A stretch of 64,000 nt of DNA from Betaproteobacteria bacterium (lineage in GTDB: Bacteria > Pseudomonadota > Gammaproteobacteria > Burkholderiales > Thiobacillaceae). The position numbers were made by a program, and so were the translations under genes. Position 1 is the first letter of the stretch. Each line of letters opens with the position of its first letter. Below the pieces are notes generated by a model that was not told where the DNA came from, did not search any database, and saw only the letters and a program-made list of their open reading frames with translations. The stretch covers positions 1-64,000 of the forward strand of contig JAIFKV010000081.1 of assembly GCA_020049415.1 (NCBI GenBank). The letters run 5' to 3'. Shown in pieces: positions 18,366 to 25,694 of the stretch.

Positions 18366-18501
18366 ACACCATCACTTCCAGATTCAGGAACGACATGCTG
18401 GTGATCGACAAATGACGTGTTTGCGTGCGCACGACATGTCTGACGGAATCGGTTGCTTTGCGGATGCGGATGGTCAGGCGGGGGGTCAGGTTGAGTGTCA
18501 T
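18346..18501 (-). CDS. uncharacterised 51-aa basic protein
   Basis: Below usual gene-calling length. ATG 18501 is preceded by AAGGAAATCACC, the same ribosome site as dapD in this window. The 51-residue product starts MTLNLTPRLTIRIRKATDS and is rich in Arg, Thr and Val, with no membrane segment. The stop lies 20 bp inside the end of the convergent kinase gene. I do not recognise the family. The well-formed ribosome site is the main evidence that it is translated. Confidence 0.5.
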   Translation of the reverse strand: MTLNLTPRLTIRIRKATDSVRHVVRTQTRHLSITSMSFLNLEVMVFKYSEK

Positions 18502-18679
18502 GGTGATTTCCTTGTCTTGAACCATGACTTTGCAAAATGCGTGCCCATCTGGCGGAAGCGGAAAATGCCCGCAAACTAGCCACCAGTGGAGTGATTTCGT
18601 GCTGGGTGGGGAACAGGTGCGGCGAAAGCTTGCCCAGGTCGACGGAATTCCGACAGTGCGCTCAGCAATATTTTCGGGT

Positions 18680-19669
18680 TCAGCTACCCATATCGCTCTG
18701 ATCGGCGATCAGTGCTGCCAGCCAGCGCCCGCGCAACGCGCCATGGCAGAGCCAGATCAAGATGGCCACGCCCAGACCGCCGATCAGGAACAGGCTGAAA
18801 TCTTCGCCGGAGAGGACTTCGTAGGCCCGGTAGACCTCGCCGTGATTGAAGAAGGATTGCCGTTCCTCGAACTGGGCCAGGATCGTCAGCCCGATTTGCA
18901 GACCGAGTCCGCCCAGCACCACCCAGCCGAACAGATTGATCAGCCAGACCATCGCCAGTGCGAAGCAAAGCGTGAAAATCGGCAGGAACAGGCCGGTGTC
19001 GTATTCCTCGGCGAGTGGAAACAATGGCACACACGCCAGCAAAACCAGCAGGCTGCGGCCCAGATAGGCCGGCAGCGGTGAGCCCTTGGCCAGGCGGCTG
19101 CTGGTGCGACGGCGGGTCATGTGCTGGCTGACTTGCGCGGCGACTTCAGCGTAGTTCTCTGCTGTGCATTGCACCCAGAGCAGGGTGCGCCAGCCATTAC
19201 GCATCAGCACGGTGTGGTGAATCGGATCGAAGCGGGCCTGAAAAGCACCCGACCAAAGCACTTCCTCCGATTCCCGCGAGACACCGATCAAACCGGCGCC
19301 CAGCAATTGGCCCTTGCCCAGCGCCACACCGAGGCCGATGGCCAGACGGTTGGCCTGCTTGGCGATGTTGTCCAGCGTGTCGCAGCGCAGGCCCCGCTTC
19401 GACAATGTGTAGCGCACCCGGTACCGACCACGAAACAGTACCGCCATGATCAGAATACCCAGCAGCCAGAGCCCGCCGGTGACCGCGCCAATCAGGGTCG
19501 CCATCGGCAGCAGCGCATCCCATTCCGCCTGCGCGACAAAGACCGTGCCGAGGATCAACGCCATGACCAGCGCGGTGGCCAGCATGCCAAGGGTCCATTG
19601 CGTCAGCATCAGACGGCTGAACAGGGGCAAGTCGGTTTCCCAAATCAGTGGGGTAGTTTCACTGCTCAT
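18680..19669 (-). CDS. integral membrane protein of unknown function
   Basis: 329 aa with a short cytoplasmic N-terminus (LIWETDLPLFSRLML), then two strong helices (WTLGMLATALVMALILGTVFVA and LIGAVTGGLWLLGILIMAVLF). A soluble middle (about 85-205) follows, reading RVRYTLSKRGLRCDTLDNIAKQ and VLMRNGWRTLLWVQCTAENYAEVA, and then four more helices. The layout resembles membrane proteins with an internal PH-like soluble region, but I do not recognise a named family. ATG 19669 follows GGGAG. It stands alone. Confidence 0.72.
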   Translation of the reverse strand: MSSETTPLIWETDLPLFSRLMLTQWTLGMLATALVMALILGTVFVAQAEWDALLPMATLIGAVTGGLWLLGILIMAVLFRGRYRVRYTLSKRGLRCDTLDNIAKQANRLAIGLGVALGKGQLLGAGLIGVSRESEEVLWSGAFQARFDPIHHTVLMRNGWRTLLWVQCTAENYAEVAAQVSQHMTRRRTSSRLAKGSPLPAYLGRSLLVLLACVPLFPLAEEYDTGLFLPIFTLCFALAMVWLINLFGWVVLGGLGLQIGLTILAQFEERQSFFNHGEVYRAYEVLSGEDFSLFLIGGLGVAILIWLCHGALRGRWLAALIADQSDMGS

Positions 19670-19733
19670 GCTGTGCTCCCGGGGTAAACGGTTGAAATTG
19701 TAACGGCTCGAAAAACTTGAGTGCGCTGTAACC

Positions 19734-19830
19734 GTTAACCCGGGTGTTTCAAAAATTCCCGCGATGATCGCGCAGGCCATTGTTTGCACGGGGAATTCAG
19801 AGAAAGAGTGGCGTAGTTATCAACTGACCG
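19734..19830 (+). mobile_element. family B element, left-part fragment
   Basis: Begins GTTAACCCGGGTGTTTCA and follows the internal sequence of the complete copy at 35933-36101 for about 95 bases (shared CGCGATGATCGCGCAGG and TTTGCAC-GGGAAT blocks) with scattered differences. The right end is missing. It abuts the surface-protein relic and may have truncated it. Confidence 0.6.
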
Positions 19831-20197
19831 TTCAAGTGAGCGATGCGGCGTTGCCTGTCGGCACATCCGCCTCAGTGGGCTTCACGCTGAGCCTGGTCAA
19901 TGTGGAAGAAGGCACACTGGCTACTGGAAACAGAATGCAGCCGACATCTGGGTGAATCTTGCCAGCGCGCCTTTTGGCGGCCAGATGATCAATGAAGGCG
20001 GCAAGCTGCGGCTGGATTTCCAGATTACCGATGGCGGTGAATTCGATGCCGACGAAGCGGTGGATGGCGTCATTACCGCCCCGGGTACAGCTGCCTTTAA
20101 GCCGTTGTCGATTGTCGGCGCATCACCCGACACGCCTGACGGTCTGATCCTGGCCCACCCATTCATTCACTCCATCGAATACACCCACAGCCCATGA
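19831..20197 (+). pseudogene. relic of a surface protein (choice-of-anchor U-like end)
   Basis: Two adjoining frames read as parts of one protein: VQVSDAALPVGTSASVGF up to about 19920, then, after a frame change, GYWKQNAADIWVNLAS, RLDFQITDGGEFDADEAVDG and a stop at 20197. The second part resembles the choice-of-anchor U domain found at C-termini of secreted proteins in Proteobacteria. The start is missing and the frame is broken, so it is not functional. Confidence 0.5.
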
Positions 20198-20209
20198 AAA
20201 ATCCCTGCA

Positions 20210-20470
20210 TTGCACCGTCTTCACCACCGTTTGGCCCCCTGGCTCCTGGCGACCGCCGCTGCGTTATCGATAACCGCCTGTGGAGGCGGCAGCGGCGGAA
20301 GCGCGACAACGGTCCCCGGCACTGATTCTGGGCGTGGCCGCCGCCGATGCGGCCAAGATGCGCGCGATTTAACTGGAATTGCCACGGTGAAGTCGGACCT
20401 GTCCACCCTGTAGGTCTTGCGACCACTGCCAATGATGCGCAGGGCGCGGCATTGCTGTTTGCAAAATAAC
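20210..20470 (+). pseudogene. broken lipoprotein gene fragment
   Basis: A TTG at 20210 opens a lipoprotein-type signal (APWLLATAAALSITAC then GGG), but the frame degrades within 30 codons. Family-like residues continue in other frames (LILGVAAADAAKMRAI, then NCHGEVGPVHPVGLATTAND ending near 20469). I cannot name the parent family. Confidence 0.4.
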
Positions 20471-20565
20471 CGACACAACATTGGATATGCGGGCTTGTTG
20501 CCCAATGCGCGTCGGGTTGCGCGATAAAGCGGATTATGAGGAACTCATCGCAAACCGTTGATTCT

Positions 20566-20622
20566 GTATGGTGCGCCGCGCGCACTATTCCTGGCACAAA
20601 CGGTGCGCGCGGCGCACCATAC
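20566..20622. repeat. perfect 20-bp inverted repeat (hairpin)
   Basis: Arms 20566-20585 and 20603-20622 are exactly complementary (core GGTGCGCCGCGCGCAC) around a 17-base loop. Short segments nearby (GTCGGGTTGCG, CTAACCCGACCTACC) look like parts of common proteobacterial dispersed repeats. No T run follows. Confidence 0.65.
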
Positions 20623-20679
20623 TGTTTCTTTGGCGCGATTTGCGGCAGCGGGCCGATTACTTCGCTAACCCGACCTACC

Positions 20680-20703
20680 GTTAGCCCGGATATTTCATAA
20701 AAT
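20680..20703 (+). mobile_element. family B terminal repeat, isolated
   Basis: GTTAGCCCGGATATTTCAT matches the terminal inverted repeats of the element at 35933-36101. No internal element sequence follows, so this is a solo end lying 50 bp before the TPR gene. Confidence 0.5.
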
Positions 20704-20752
20704 CATCAACCGTGATGACCACCATTCTTATCTCCTGGCAGACAGCAGAGCC

Positions 20753-22000
20753 ATGACACCAGCCGACACGCAACAAGATGCGCGCACGCAAGGCTTGCTT
20801 CTGGCCAAGACGTTTCATTGGCAGGCTGCGTTGCCGCTGCTGCGGCAAGCGGTTTCTCAGGCCAATGCTGATTTTGATGTCTGCTATCAATTCGGACTGA
20901 CGCTGCGCGCGACGCGTCTATTTCGGGAAGCAGCCGATGCCTTCAAGCAGGCGGAAAGTTACGCTGCCGGCAATAGAGATGCACTTTTCTATCATGCGAT
21001 CTGCCTGAACGAGGCGGGTCGCCCTGCCGACGCCATTGCCGCTTATCGGCAATTGCTGGCGCAACACCCGAATTTTGCCCAGGGCTGGAGTTTGTTGGGC
21101 GCACTCCTCAAAACAGCGCAACGTCTTGACGAAGCGATTGCGGCGTTCCGCGCCGCGCTGGCCATTCAGGAGGACATTCCCACCCGCAATGCGCTGATCA
21201 TTGCCCTTTACAGCAGCGATCAGATCGATGCGGCAATCGCCGAAGGGCTGCAGAATTTGCAGTCGAAGGATGCGCAGGCCATGCAGCACTTTGCCGCAAG
21301 CCCGTTCCACAATGTTGGGCTAACGCTGTCATCGCGTTCGTTCGACCCCAAGTTGCCGCACCGCAATGTGATTGCGTTTTCGCTCTGGGGCGATGACCCC
21401 ACTTATGTCCATGGCGCTATCGTCAACGCGCGTATTGCGCCGCACCTCTACTATGGCTGGACAACGCGTTTTTATTGCGACAACAGCGTTCCTGCCGATG
21501 CACTGGATGAACTGCGCAAGAATGGCGCGCAAGTCATTCTGATCGAAGACGCTGCGCTGAAGACTATTCGCCCGCTGTGGCGGTTTTTGGTGTCTGACGA
21601 TCCCGAGGTGGACTGGTTTATCTGCCGCGATGCCGATTCACGCCTGAATGCCCAGGAACTGATCGCGGTAGAAAGCTGGCTGCGGTCGGGTAAGCCGTTT
21701 CATGTCATGCGTGACCACATCTATCACATGGAGTTGATGCTTGCCGGCATGTGGGGAGGCAAGGCCGGCGTGCTGCCGAACCTGCGCGAGATGATTCTGG
21801 GCAATCCACAGTATTTCAACGATCGGTTTGGCGATCAGGCCTTTTTGATGAATCTGGTCTGGCCGCTGATCCGAGATCACGTCTGTGTTCACGACAGTTA
21901 TTACCGATTTCGCGATTCACAAGATTTTCCGCATGCCTATCGATTGCCTCGACCGGTCCATGTCGGCGGCGCCATCAAGGGTATGCCAAGCTGGCGCTAA
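20753..22000 (+). CDS. TPR protein with glycosyltransferase-like C-terminal domain
   Basis: 415 aa. Residues 1-165 form about four tetratricopeptide units (e.g. ALPLLRQAVSQANADFDVCYQFG, DAIAAYRQLLAQHPNFAQGWSLLG). From about residue 195 the domain reads NVIAFSLWGDDPTYVHGAIVNA, HLYYGWTTRFYCDN, DWFICRDADSRLNAQE and HVMRDHIYHMELMLAGMWG. The acidic DADSR is placed like the DxD motif of nucleotide-sugar transferases, and similar TPR fusions modify cell-surface glycans. No signal peptide; probably cytoplasmic. The ribosome site is weak. It stands alone amid repeats, which hints at acquisition. Confidence 0.72.
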   Translation: MTPADTQQDARTQGLLLAKTFHWQAALPLLRQAVSQANADFDVCYQFGLTLRATRLFREAADAFKQAESYAAGNRDALFYHAICLNEAGRPADAIAAYRQLLAQHPNFAQGWSLLGALLKTAQRLDEAIAAFRAALAIQEDIPTRNALIIALYSSDQIDAAIAEGLQNLQSKDAQAMQHFAASPFHNVGLTLSSRSFDPKLPHRNVIAFSLWGDDPTYVHGAIVNARIAPHLYYGWTTRFYCDNSVPADALDELRKNGAQVILIEDAALKTIRPLWRFLVSDDPEVDWFICRDADSRLNAQELIAVESWLRSGKPFHVMRDHIYHMELMLAGMWGGKAGVLPNLREMILGNPQYFNDRFGDQAFLMNLVWPLIRDHVCVHDSYYRFRDSQDFPHAYRLPRPVHVGGAIKGMPSWR

Positions 22001-22331
22001 CAAGCAGTCCTGGAATATCGATTCCCCTAAGCTGCCGCAATCAATCCGTAGTAAATCCTCGATATCAAAAGCAAGGTTCCGCGACTGTTTCTGTAGTCGG
22101 CATAAAGCTATTTTTATTCCGGTGGGTCAGCCTGCTGAGCGACCTCTATTGCGCTGCCCACCGTCATGCAAGATGAAAAATTGATAGTTGATTTATGACT
22201 CTAAGTGTCCAAGTGGAAATTAGCGCCACGCAAAGCAAGAAAATCGCTCCTCAAATGGATACGCACTTGCTTGATTGAGCCGGACTCCGGTAAGGAATGG
22301 ATAAACCTAAAAACGCAGTTGACTGGACTGT

Positions 22332-22385
22332 AGGTGCGAACTCATTTGCATAATCAACCGCTTGCGCGCGAATGAATTCGCACCT
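22332..22385. repeat. 15-bp inverted repeat
   Basis: AGGTGCGAACTCATT (22332-22346) pairs with 22371-22385, one mismatch, 24-base loop. It resembles short interspersed palindromes of Proteobacteria built on AGGTGCGAATTCATT. Confidence 0.55.
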
Positions 22386-22395
22386 GTATAAGTAA

Positions 22396-22450
22396 CGCAA
22401 CCGATTGAAATTTCACAACATTCAATCCCAACAGAGGATTCCAGGATAAA
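22396..22450 (-). repeat. 55-bp dispersed repeat, copy 2
   Basis: Complement matches 4567-4621 with three mismatches in 55. It adjoins an inverted repeat not present at copy 1, so the 55-bp unit itself is the mobile or conserved block. Confidence 0.75.
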
Positions 22451-22570
22451 CAGTCATCGCTGGACTTCAAGAAAGGGATCGCGACGGCTTTGAGTCATTT
22501 TCTGACCCGATGTGCTTAAATCCTTTCCAATCGCTTCGATACAAAGTAACCAAATTTGAGAAGGAATAAC

Positions 22571-22735
22571 ATGCCGCGTACAGAGACCATGGTGCTTGGT
22601 GCCGCGCCAACCTGTCTGCTGGCTAATCCGCTTCCCGGGGAATCGATTGAAGCGTTTGTGCCGCGTGATGCGCACCATGTTCTTGTTGGGCATTCCATGC
22701 CGCGGCTCTGGCTCACCCGCATGGATCGCCGATGA
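22571..22735 (+). CDS. 54-aa ORF coupled to scpA
   Basis: ATG 22571 is preceded by AAGGAATAAC. The product starts MPRTETMVLGAAPTCLLAN and ends PRLWLTRMDRR; it has no membrane segment and no family I recognise. Its stop overlaps the scpA start (ATGA), the classic arrangement for coupled translation. It may be a real small protein or a leader ORF setting scpA expression. Confidence 0.55.
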   Translation: MPRTETMVLGAAPTCLLANPLPGESIEAFVPRDAHHVLVGHSMPRLWLTRMDRR

Positions 22736-23580
22736 GCGAAATTCTTGAAACCGCCGATGCCGCCGAAGAAGAAATCCGTCATCTGGCCAAGGTTCAAGGC
22801 GAGTTGTGGACCGATCTTCCGACTGATCTGTACATTCCGCCGGATGCGCTGGAAGTCATTCTGGAAGCGTTTGAAGGCCCGCTCGATCTGCTGCTGTGGC
22901 TGATTCGGCGCAACAACCTCAACGTACTCGACATCAACATGGCGGCGTTGACCAAGCAATACATGGCTTATGTCGATGTCATGCGCGGATTGCAGCAAGG
23001 ACAGAGGTTGGAGCTGGCGGCGGAATATCTGGTGATGGCGGCGATGTTGATCGAGATCAAATCGCGCATGTTGTTACCGCGACCGGAAAAAGTGGAGGAG
23101 GGCGGCGAACACGATCCGCGTGCCGAACTGGTGCGCCGCCTGCTGGAATACGAGCAGATGAAAATCGCCGCGCGCAATCTGGATGGCGTGCCGCAATTGG
23201 GACGTGATTTTCAGGCGGTCGATGTTTATGTGTCGCAGTTGGCGATCAAGCGTCTGCCGCTGGTTGGCAGCGAAGATTTGCTGGATGCCTGGCGCGCTAT
23301 TCTCAAGCGCGCTTCGATGCATAAACATCACCGCATCGGACGCCAGGAGCTCTCGGTGCGCGAGCACATGAGCCGCATTTTGAAACAGCTACAGAGCAGT
23401 GGCCGCTTGCTGTTTACCGAATTATTCGACCCCGCCGATGGTCGATCGGCGCTGGTCGTCACCTTCCTTGCCTTGCTGGAACTGGTGCGCGAGCGGTTGG
23501 TGGATATCGTGCAGAATGAACCATTTGCCCCGATTCACGCCCAGGTCGTGGCGCCCATCGATCATCCAGAAGCGATCTGA
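22732..23580 (+). CDS. scpA: segregation and condensation protein A
   Basis: ScpA is the kleisin that bridges SMC heads in the bacterial condensin. The 282-aa protein has the N-terminal kleisin signature EAFEGPLDLLLWLIRRNNLNVLDINMA, then EYLVMAAMLIEIKSRMLLPRP, a charged linker, and a C-terminal winged-helix region ending LALLELVRERLVDIVQ. ATG 22732 overlaps the stop of the upstream 54-aa ORF. scpB follows after 4 bp and smc lies 2 kb downstream on the same strand, so all three condensin parts are clustered here. Confidence 0.95.
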   Translation: MSEILETADAAEEEIRHLAKVQGELWTDLPTDLYIPPDALEVILEAFEGPLDLLLWLIRRNNLNVLDINMAALTKQYMAYVDVMRGLQQGQRLELAAEYLVMAAMLIEIKSRMLLPRPEKVEEGGEHDPRAELVRRLLEYEQMKIAARNLDGVPQLGRDFQAVDVYVSQLAIKRLPLVGSEDLLDAWRAILKRASMHKHHRIGRQELSVREHMSRILKQLQSSGRLLFTELFDPADGRSALVVTFLALLELVRERLVDIVQNEPFAPIHAQVVAPIDHPEAI

Positions 23581-23584
23581 AGTC

Positions 23585-24187
23585 ATGGCACGCAAACCTA
23601 CTCCGGCCGAACAGGCGGAAGCCAATCAACTGATTGAAATCAAACGTATCCTGGAAACCGTTCTGCTGGCCAGCGTCGGCCCGATGACGTTGACGGAAAT
23701 CAAACGTGTTTTCGAAATGGAGTTGTCGAATGATTTTCTGCGTCGAGGTCTGGAGGCGTTGCGCGACGACTGGCAGGGCAGGGGGGTCGAGCTCGTGCAA
23801 TTGGCGGAAGGCTGGCGCTTTCAAACCCGGCCGGAATACCAGCGCTATCTGGATCGTCTGAACCCGGAAAAACCGCCGCGTTATTCGCGTGCCACCCTGG
23901 AGACGCTGGCGGTGATCGCCTATCGTCAGCCGGTGACGCGTGGCGATGTGGAAGAAATTCGCGGCGTTGCGGTGAGCACGCAGATCGTCAAGACGCTGGA
24001 AGAACGTGGTTGGATCGAAGTGGTTGGCCACAAGGAAGTGCCCGGCCGACCGGCGTTGTTCAGCACTACCAAACAGTTTCTGTCCGACCTTGGCCTGCGC
24101 ACGGTCGCGGAATTGCCGCCGTTGCCGGAGTTGGCGAAAGATATTCAGCTTGGCATTCCCCTCGAAGCACTGCCGCCAGTCGAATAG
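23585..24187 (+). CDS. scpB: segregation and condensation protein B
   Basis: 200 aa; two winged-helix domains typical of ScpB, which binds ScpA and modulates SMC ATPase. Family signatures: ILETVLLASVGPMTLTEIKRVF at the N-terminus, and TLETLAVIAYRQPVTRGDVEEIRGV followed by GHKEVPGRPALFSTTKQFL in the second domain. It begins 4 bp after scpA. The C-terminal tail after LPPLPEL is short compared with many ScpB proteins. Confidence 0.95.
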   Translation: MARKPTPAEQAEANQLIEIKRILETVLLASVGPMTLTEIKRVFEMELSNDFLRRGLEALRDDWQGRGVELVQLAEGWRFQTRPEYQRYLDRLNPEKPPRYSRATLETLAVIAYRQPVTRGDVEEIRGVAVSTQIVKTLEERGWIEVVGHKEVPGRPALFSTTKQFLSDLGLRTVAELPPLPELAKDIQLGIPLEALPPVE

Positions 24188-24237
24188 TCGATTCTTCTTC
24201 AACCAACCTGACGATTCTGGTCATCACTGGGTAGCCT

Positions 24238-25080
24238 TTACGAAGCAGCCATCACCTCACCTAACCGCACGGGTCCGCCAGCCTGCCAGGCTGGATTGAA
24301 TTTCAGCGGCCCTTTGGGAAACAGCATGACCACGGTTGAACCCAGCAAGAAGCGGCCCATTTCCTCGCCCTGAGCCAGTTCGATGGGCTGCTTGTCGTAA
24401 TGCCATTCGCGCACGCGGCCCGAACGCGGCGGCGTAACGGTGCCATGCCAGACCGTGGCCATCGAACCGACGATGGTCGCCCCGACCAGCACCAGCACGA
24501 AGGGGCCGGCGGCACTCTCGAAGACGCAAACTACACGTTCATTACGCGCGAACAGACCCGGCACGCCGCGCGCGGTGGTCGGGTTGACCGAAAACAGGTC
24601 GCCCGGCACATGGATCATCCGGGTCAGGCGGCCGGCGGCCGGCATGTGGATGCGGTGATAGTCGCGCGGGCTCAGGTAGAGCGTGGCGAAATGGCCATCC
24701 TGGAATTGCGCCGCCAACGGTGCATCGCCACCGACCAGCGTGGTGGTCGAGTAGTGGTGGCCTTTGGCCTGGATAATCTGGTCTTGTGCGATGGCGCCGA
24801 ACTGGCTGATCGCACCGTCCACCGGGCAGATCAATGTCGCGTCGCTGACCGGACGCGCACCGGCTTTCAGCGCACGGGTGAAAAATTCGTTGAAGGTCGG
24901 ATAGGCGGCGGGGTCGGAATTCGCCGCCTCGGCCATGTTGACCTGATAGCGCGCGACAAACTTGCGGATCATCCAAGTGGTGAAACCACCCAAGCGAGCC
25001 GAGGCGAAGCGGCCGGCGAGGGCGGTGAGCGCCTGTTTCGGCATCAGGTATTGCGGCAGTACAGCTAAACGGTCAGACAC
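24238..25080 (-). CDS. psd: phosphatidylserine decarboxylase proenzyme
   Basis: Converts phosphatidylserine to phosphatidylethanolamine at the inner membrane. The 280-aa proenzyme has the catalytic region GHFATLYLSPRDYHRIHMP and the self-cleavage motif LGST near residue 247, where Ser becomes the pyruvoyl group. VDGAISQFG lies near residue 90. GTG 25080 is preceded by GAGGG with 7-base spacing. It is convergent with scpB. No pss gene is in the window. Confidence 0.95.
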   Translation of the reverse strand: MSDRLAVLPQYLMPKQALTALAGRFASARLGGFTTWMIRKFVARYQVNMAEAANSDPAAYPTFNEFFTRALKAGARPVSDATLICPVDGAISQFGAIAQDQIIQAKGHHYSTTTLVGGDAPLAAQFQDGHFATLYLSPRDYHRIHMPAAGRLTRMIHVPGDLFSVNPTTARGVPGLFARNERVVCVFESAAGPFVLVLVGATIVGSMATVWHGTVTPPRSGRVREWHYDKQPIELAQGEEMGRFLLGSTVVMLFPKGPLKFNPAWQAGGPVRLGEVMAAS

Positions 25081-25150
25081 GGAAAACCCTCATTGCATGA
25101 ATCGGTTTGCGGGTGAACCCAATACGGCGCGCTAAAGCCTGCTTCTGCCA

Positions 25151-25570
25151 TTAACCGCGCGTATTCGAATTGCCGGCAAAACTATTGAGTTCAACGCGCG
25201 GCGCCGGTTCCCAACCCGCCTTGCGATGTTCCGCCACGACATTGGTAAAAATGCCGCCACGCACATAGAACTTGGCCGTCAGACGCATGAAACGCGGGTC
25301 GGTGGCGCGCACCAGATCATCCAGAATGCGGTTGGTGACGTCTTCGTGGAAATGACCTTCGTCGCGGAATGACCACATGTACAGCTTCAGGCTCTTCAAT
25401 TCGACGCAGCGCTGATCGGCGATGTAGTCCAGATACAGCGTGGCGAAGTCAGGCTGGCCGGTTTTTGGACACAAGCAGGTGAACTCCGGAATCTCCATGT
25501 GAATGTGGTAATCGCGGTTCGGCTGCGGGTTGTCGAAGGTTTCCAGAGTTTTGGTTGGTTGGCTGGGCAT
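25151..25570 (-). CDS. queF: NADPH-dependent 7-cyano-7-deazaguanine reductase
   Basis: QueF reduces preQ0 to preQ1 in queuosine synthesis. At 139 aa it is of the short (type I) class. The catalytic Cys is in [17 protein letters not shown], the substrate Glu/His region is [22 protein letters not shown], and the core ends [14 protein letters not shown] 25570 is preferred over an upstream TTG (25585) although the ribosome site is weak. It lies 70 bp upstream of psd on the same strand and is divergent from smc. Confidence 0.95.
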   Translation of the reverse strand: MPSQPTKTLETFDNPQPNRDYHIHMEIPEFTCLCPKTGQPDFATLYLDYIADQRCVELKSLKLYMWSFRDEGHFHEDVTNRILDDLVRATDPRFMRLTAKFYVRGGIFTNVVAEHRKAGWEPAPRVELNSFAGNSNTRG

Positions 25571-25694
25571 GGCTTGGCGCTTCAAAGTGAGTGGTTAACG
25601 TAAAATCCGCGGCGCGCATTATAGACGTCAGCCAAAGACGCCACCCAATGACGCCACCCCAAGCGCCACCCTGAAACCTCATCTATCCGCCGCC

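Larger units (their letters stand above)
19670..20752. other. gene-poor accessory stretch with repeats and gene relics
   Basis: About 1.1 kb with no intact gene. It holds, in order, a family B element fragment, a frameshifted C-terminal relic of a surface protein, a broken lipoprotein start, a 20-bp perfect inverted repeat, and another family B terminus. The mix indicates repeated insertion and decay. Confidence 0.65.
22001..22570. other. intergenic region with two repeat structures
   Basis: 570 bases without a supported gene. It contains a 15-bp inverted repeat (22332-22385) directly followed by the second copy of the 55-bp dispersed repeat (22396-22450). The last ~100 bases are AT-richer and probably carry the promoter of the scpA unit. 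Confidence 0.55.

Noticed and set aside
22332-22450. CRISPR-like repeats
   Set aside because: Only one inverted pair plus one dispersed unit; no regular spacers and no cas genes.
23622-23645. Second FNR-like site in the scpB start
   Set aside because: The half-sites do not have the required four-base spacing and lie in coding sequence.
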